Source of the DNA: Sorex araneus
Taxonomy: Eukaryota > Chordata > Mammalia > Eulipotyphla > Soricidae
NCBI RefSeq assembly: GCF_027595985.1
Contig: NC_073306.1
Span: 155,060,472-155,124,471, forward strand
Length of the DNA: 64,000 nt
Reading direction: 5' to 3'
Part shown: in pieces, positions 59,347 to 64,000 of the stretch
Layout: every line of letters starts with the position of its first letter
How positions within the stretch are numbered: the stretch's first letter is position 1
Program-made: the position numbers and the translations under genes
The notes under the pieces: model-generated
Databases searched by the model: none
What the model was told of the DNA's origin: nothing
What the model saw: the letters and a program-made list of their open reading frames with translations, nothing else

Positions 59347-59522
59347 TGTTGCCAGAGAGATAGAACAGTGGGAAAGGTCTTTGCTTTGCACACAGCTGAC
59401 CCTAGTTTGATCATCGCTCTCCCATATGGTCCCCTGAACACTGCCAGTAGTGATACTGAGTGCAGAAGCTGGAGAACCCCTGGGCATCAATGGATGTGGC
59501 TCAAAAACCAAACCAACAAACA
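59347..59522 (+). mobile_element. SINE-A
   Basis: 'gccagagagatagaacagtg', 'ctctcccatatggtcccctg', 'gggcatcaatggatgtggct' and an A-rich end. Confidence 0.87.
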
Positions 59523-59559
59523 TGGCCACTCACAGTCTTGCAAATAGTGTTGTTAGTAT

Positions 59560-60195
59560 AATTATTGATGCCAGAAATAGACTTAAGACTTTCAACACCA
59601 AGACAGTGAGAGATAAGATTCCTTGTTCCTCCACAGAACTAACCAGAAGCAGCCAGACATCAAGAACATCCCATCACTTAAGGCCTCAGCAGCGCTGCAA
59701 AGATCAACAGAGGAAGCAATAAGAAGGACAGTAAGGATATTTAAGCTTCGTTACACAGGAAGCGGGTGGAGAGAGATGCATCGCGGCTGTGAGTGCGTGA
59801 TACAGAGGGCAGAGCCGTCAGTCTTAGGAAGACCTGGAGCTGCAAGCCCTAGACCCTTGATCCAGGTAACGTTCATCCAGAGTTGCTGGCATGTTCCACA
59901 AAGGTAGACCCCAGCAAAGAGAACAGCAGAGAACACTAGAGAAAACGTCTGTCCCCCCACAACTTGGGGCAGTCATTGGTACTCTGAAGTGCTCTGATAG
60001 TGGCCAGACATGGAGGAGGATAATTTGGGGGCTACAAACTTGTAGCACATCTTCAACAAGGAACGCCTCCGTGCCCCTCCACCCCAACCCCGCCTCCCCG
60101 CCTCCGTGCCTGACTCTGTGGCTGCAAGTCTGAGAACCCAGTTCCTACAGAAGCTGGAAAAAGCTTTTTTTTAAAAAAAAAATAAATAAATAAAA
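59560..60195 (+). repeat. Unclassified GC-rich segment ending in an A-rich tract
   Basis: G+C rises to a CCCC-rich patch at 60076-60105, followed by T8/A10 and (AAAT)n at about 60165-60200. The A-rich end suggests a retroposed sequence (SINE or processed gene copy). Several overlapping frames of 69-94 codons occur but I recognise no protein. Confidence 0.35.
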
Positions 60196-60534
60196 GTAAA
60201 TAAAACATGGTGCCACCTGCTGGAAAAGTAAAATTGGTAAAAAGTAAAAAAGCAAAACTTTCTAAGTAACTGAGTCATACACATTCACACAAAAATAAAT
60301 AACAAAGATACTTAAAGTAGAAAATAGACCACAAATAGGTGACACACAGCGGCCCAGAATGCAAGGAAATATGAGGCTAGAAGGAGAAAACAACTTGACA
60401 GATAACAACCTTGCTGACATTTTATATTATATAGTCAGATTAAATATTCTCAATATATAATCTTACATAACAGATTATATATTCTCAATCGAAAGTTAAA
60501 TAATTTTACAATAAAGAATTCCCTAGATTTCTGA
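60196..60534. other. AT-rich sequence
   Basis: Nothing recognised. Confidence 0.55.
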
Positions 60535-60795
60535 TTCAATGGAATACTACTCAGCTATAAGAAAAGATGAAATCACGTAATTTGAGAAACAATTTTCAGT
60601 AGAAAGCTTGCCATGAGGAAACAGGAGAGCGGAGGAGGGGTGTGTGTTGGGGGGGGGGCGTTGTGAGCACGTGGTAATAGTAGAGGGAAGTAAACACTGG
60701 TGAAGAGTATGGTGCTAAAATGATTTATGCACAAAGGGGCTGCAATTAGCAGCAATGTAAAGAAATGCCTAAAATTAAAAAAGTAAAAGGTGAGC
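60535..60795 (+). mobile_element. Old L1 3' end
   Basis: 'aatggaatactactcagcta' (the IYTMEYYSAI codons near the ORF2 end), then a shortened 3' UTR with 'taaacactggtgaagagtat' and an A-rich end. A G-run (G9) lies at 60650-60658. Confidence 0.75.
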
Positions 60796-61391
60796 ACTTT
60801 TATGATATCATACTAGGTAGGATAATTCCGATCAAACAAAGTTGAATATTATATAATGAAAAAACAACTAACCAAAGAGAAAATCATAATTATACATATA
60901 TATGTTTATATAAACATATATGTATACATGCACATATAATAAAAAAGCATCATACATACAGAAAAATCACCGAGTAAATAAATACTTTAAATGACAAATT
61001 AATAGAACTGTATAGAGGATTTTACACTAAAAGAATGCATGCATCATTTTCAGTTGCCATATAGCACCTCAAAGATATATGATGTGCTGGAAAAATACAC
61101 ACGTTTCACCATATTTATGAAATCTAAAACTATATCAAATATTCTTTTAGAGTGTAGTGATATAAACTTAGAAATCAATTAATAGGAGAAAAGGAAAAAT
61201 TCCACAAAGCTATAAAGAGTAAGTAACAGGTTTCTGAATGACTATTGGGTCAACGAGGAAATAGAAGACTGGAAAAAATAGCTGGTAATGAATCCAAATG
61301 AGGACACGGTTGATGGAAATGGTTGGAGGTAGGTAAGGCAGGACTAAAGGGCCACTGACAGCATCAGAAGCCTACACTAGGAGATGAGCAC
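60796..61391. other. AT-rich sequence with palindrome
   Basis: A 24 bp perfect inverted repeat without spacer lies at 60898-60921 in a TA-rich context. Nothing else seen. Confidence 0.6.
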
Positions 61392-61572
61392 ACACAAGAT
61401 AGTGCAGGAAGTATGGTGCTTTCCTTGCTTGTGTCTGACCCTGATTCAAGCCAGGGAACCTCATATAGTCTCTGGAGCACCACCAGGGTTCATTCTTGAG
61501 CAAAGAGCTAGGAAGATCCCCTGAGCACTGCTAAGTATGGCACAAAGTCTTCCCTAAAATAAATAAATAACA
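61392..61572 (+). mobile_element. SINE-A, old
   Basis: 'aagatagtgcaggaagtatg', 'gaccctgattcaagccaggg' and 'cctgagcactgctaagtatg'; tail '(aaat)n'. Confidence 0.82.
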
Positions 61573-61606
61573 AAAAAAGAAATGTGTTTATACAATTTAT
61601 TTTCTA

Positions 61607-61822
61607 CGACCGATCTGGGTTCGATTCCTTTGTCCCTCTCGGAGAGCCTGCCAACCTACTGAGAGTTTCCCACCCACACGGCTGAGCATGGCAAGCTATC
61701 CATGGCGTATTTGATATGCCAAAAGCAGTAACAACAAGTCTCACAATAGAGACATTACTGGTGCCCACTGGAACAAATTGATGAACAACGGGAGGACAGT
61801 GCTACAGTGCTACAGTGATAAT
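61607..61822 (+). mobile_element. SINE-B, 5'-truncated inside the head
   Basis: Starts at 'gaccgatctgggttcgattc' just before box B. Both body units present. Tail with 'gacagtgctacagtgctaca', two clear copies of an ACAGTGCT terminal repeat. Confidence 0.92.
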
Positions 61823-63090
61823 GCTAATTCCATTTCAATTATGAGTTTTTATTATTTTTAAATATATATTTATGACAAAACCACTTTTAAACAGAGTTAA
61901 ATATAAAATAATACAAGGGCTAATCATTTGTCAAGTCACACACACACAAAAAGAAATGTGTTGGAAGCGTCAAAGCTATGTCTAACTTGTCATTCACTCT
62001 GAGGTAAAATCAGCAACAAGAAGTGAACAAAAAAGAAGAAAAAGATATTTGGTTGAGTAATTTTTATAAGGCTTCATTTAGTTCTTATTGGATTATCACT
62101 AGTTACATCAGTAGTTTTCTCAAGAAGGACCCTGCAGTCAGAATTTACAATAAAATTGAAGATAACAAAACATATAATTCACTAGAATTTCATGCAGTGA
62201 ACCATTAAACAAGGGACATGTTTGCAAAATCAAAACCTGGATGTATTTTTATTATTAATTTCAAAGAGAGTATGTTTGGCACACATCCCAGACTCCACAT
62301 TCAGAACAGAAATTAAGGCAATTAAAGTCTCATTGAGAATTACTGATAATAATATAACATAAACAGTTTCTCATTCTTGCTCTCTAGATAAGATAAGTTT
62401 ATAGAATAGACTAGAACAAGTAGGAATTCCAAATCTCTTATTTTTCTGTTACTATTAGCAACATGTGCGAGGAGTTAAAGTTAAAAGAGTGTATAAGCAA
62501 GGAATCGAGTCCAGAAATATGGGAATTGCAGGTTTTTCTGCTTCTGGTTGATAAAAAAGAGCTTATAGGGGATGTAGTATTCATAGGAAGTATATTTATA
62601 ATATTAAATCTAAAACTCCAAGAAAGTTTAATATTAAAATCTATTCAAATTATTTCACAAGATGATATTTTTGTTGACATTTTGAAATTTTTATTGACAA
62701 TATGATTTGCTGGGTAATTCAATATATAAGCTACTCTTTAAGTAAAAATCTCATAGTTCCTTTGCTATTATTTTATTGATTTTATAGAATAAACTGAGTA
62801 AAATTGTCATTCTATCATGGATTCCATAAGGCTTCAAATATCTGACATTATCTGAAAACTAGTTATCATTATTTAAGAAATGCCAAATGAACACTGCATC
62901 TTATATTAACCTTTTTGCACTACATTTCTTGAAGCCAGTGATTAAATTCTTTAAGATTCTGTTTGTTTCAAGACTGAACAAAATATGTGCTTATGAGGAT
63001 GATCCTACAATATGAGTGTTGGTGGTCACACAATCATCCATAATATCTACTCCAATGTTAGAGGAATTAAGACATGATTTTAGCAAATTT
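61823..63090. other. AT-rich unique sequence
   Basis: Nothing recognised. Confidence 0.55.
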
Positions 63091-63101
63091 GTTACAAACA
63101 G

Positions 63102-63681
63102 GGACTCTGCACCAGGCTGTTTTCATTCTGGGCGCCCCAGAGGAGGGTGGGTGAGAACCTTCCTGCCCCAAGGGGCCTAGTCCATGCAGCCGACCTCCAC
63201 TACCCCACCGCAGCCTCACTCCAGGCTGCTTTCCCGACCTCGAGGCTGCAAAGTGACAGCACCACACGTTATAAGACACTTCCCACCCATTTTCCATAAT
63301 TACCAAACCATATTTGAAGGAGTTCAGACAGTAGGTAATAAATCATAGAGAGTAATATATATATATATGTATATATATATACGTATACATACATATGTAT
63401 AACTAATATATATATTTACATACATTTCAGAGTGCCCAGAAAGTTACTGAGAGTATTCCGCCCACAGGGGCAGAGCCTGGCAAGGTACCCGTGGCATATT
63501 CGATATACCAAAAACATAAACAATAGGTCTCATTCCCCTGACCCTGAAAGAACCTCCAATCGCTGGGAAAGAGGAATATGGAGAGGCTGCTAATATCTCA
63601 GGGCTGGGAGAAATAGAGACGTTACTGGTGCTGGATCAAGTAAATCCACAAACAATAGGATGACAATGATGCAGTGATACA
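63102..63681 (+). mobile_element. D-(TA)n-C composite retroelement with perfect TSD
   Basis: 580 bp between 'gttacaaacag' at 63091-63101 and 63682-63692. D is 5'-truncated at 'ggactctgcaccaggctg', then 'gcgccccagaggagggtggg'. A (TA)n lies at 63353-63424, then the SINE-B-like segment ('cagagcctggcaaggtaccc'), the C segment ('cattcccctgaccctgaaag'), the tail ('agagacgttactggtgctgg') and the end 'gatgcagtgatacag'. Same architecture as 56.2-57.0 kb. Confidence 0.93.
63353..63424 (+). repeat. TA-rich microsatellite
   Basis: (TA)n with TG/CG interruptions at the D/C boundary. Confidence 0.95.
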
Positions 63682-63758
63682 GTTACAAACAGCAGCTACC
63701 AAATTACGTCCACAGAATTGATACATATGTTAAACCACTATACTGAGTTTCTTAATTT

Positions 63759-63939
63759 TTTTTTTTTTTTTTTTTGCTTTTTTGGGTCACACCCAGTGAG
63801 GCTCAGGGATCACTCCTGGCTCTGCACTCAGGAATTACCCCTGGCCTTGCTCAGGGGACCATATGGGATGCTGGAAATCAAACCCGGGTCGGCCTCGTGC
63901 AAGGCAAATGCCCTACCCTCTGTGCTATCGCTCCAGCCC
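63759..63939 (-). mobile_element. SINE-A, young, with TSD
   Basis: Flanks 'ctgagtttcttaattt' (63743-63758) and 'ctgagtttattaattt' (63940-63955), one mismatch. Long T-run (poly(A) complement) interrupted only by 'gc', then near-consensus body and head. Confidence 0.96.
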
Positions 63940-64000
63940 CTGAGTTTATTAATTTAATAGCTCTTTTTACACACTGAAGAATTCACCAGTAAAAATGGTC

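Noticed and set aside
60650..60658. G-run as a G-quadruplex
   Set aside because: A single run with no neighbouring G-tracts at quadruplex spacing.

Overview
The window is mammalian intergenic or intronic DNA, most likely from a shrew (Sorex-like, order Eulipotyphla). The organism call rests on many copies of a tRNA-derived SINE with the head 'gctggagcgatagcacag' and the tail 'gtgtgacccaaaaagc', which I recognise from memory as the shrew SOR-type SINE, plus one dominant L1 lineage and scattered MIR. No host protein-coding gene, tRNA gene or rRNA gene can be supported. Every long reading frame falls in a mobile element or is an accidental frame.

Layout. 0-2 kb: an L1 remnant that has lost its reverse transcriptase domain. 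4.3-5.3 kb: an unclassified GC-rich block with nested duplications. 7.0-9.7 kb: a 5'-truncated L1 with a 15 bp target-site duplication (TSD) and a short 3' transduction. 10.5-14 kb: MIR, SINEs and a composite element. 14.2-16.0 kb: an old L1 with a 5' inversion. 16.9-17.2 kb: the 3' end of an RTE-clade LINE. 20-27 kb: SINEs and composites. 29-34 kb: five L1 3' ends mixed with SINEs. 35-42 kb: SINEs and a GC-rich 'D' element with an L1-like tail. 49-53.6 kb: L1 ends, a D remnant and an LTR-like unit. 54-64 kb: many SINEs and two composites. AT-rich unique sequence lies between.

Four repeat designs are named throughout. SINE-A is a tRNA-like head, a body ('catatggtcccctgagca') and a poly(A) tail. 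SINE-B is the same head, a different body ('ggcaagctaccgagagtat') and a tail that is not poly(A). The D-C composite is a GC-rich D head, a C body sharing both ends with SINE-B, and the same non-poly(A) tail. The D-L1 unit is D sequence followed by an L1 3' end.

The main result is that the SINE-B and C tail ('atggagacgttactggtgcc...') matches the last codons (KWRRY-stop) and 3' end of the RTE fragment at 16.9-17.2 kb. TSDs bound three D-C composites, one SINE-B closely and another imperfectly. The sequence therefore shows a modular set, two heads (tRNA-like, D) by two tails (L1/poly(A), RTE), which suggests one set of promoters was mobilised by two LINE machineries. Whether these families are already named in Dfam or Repbase cannot be checked here.
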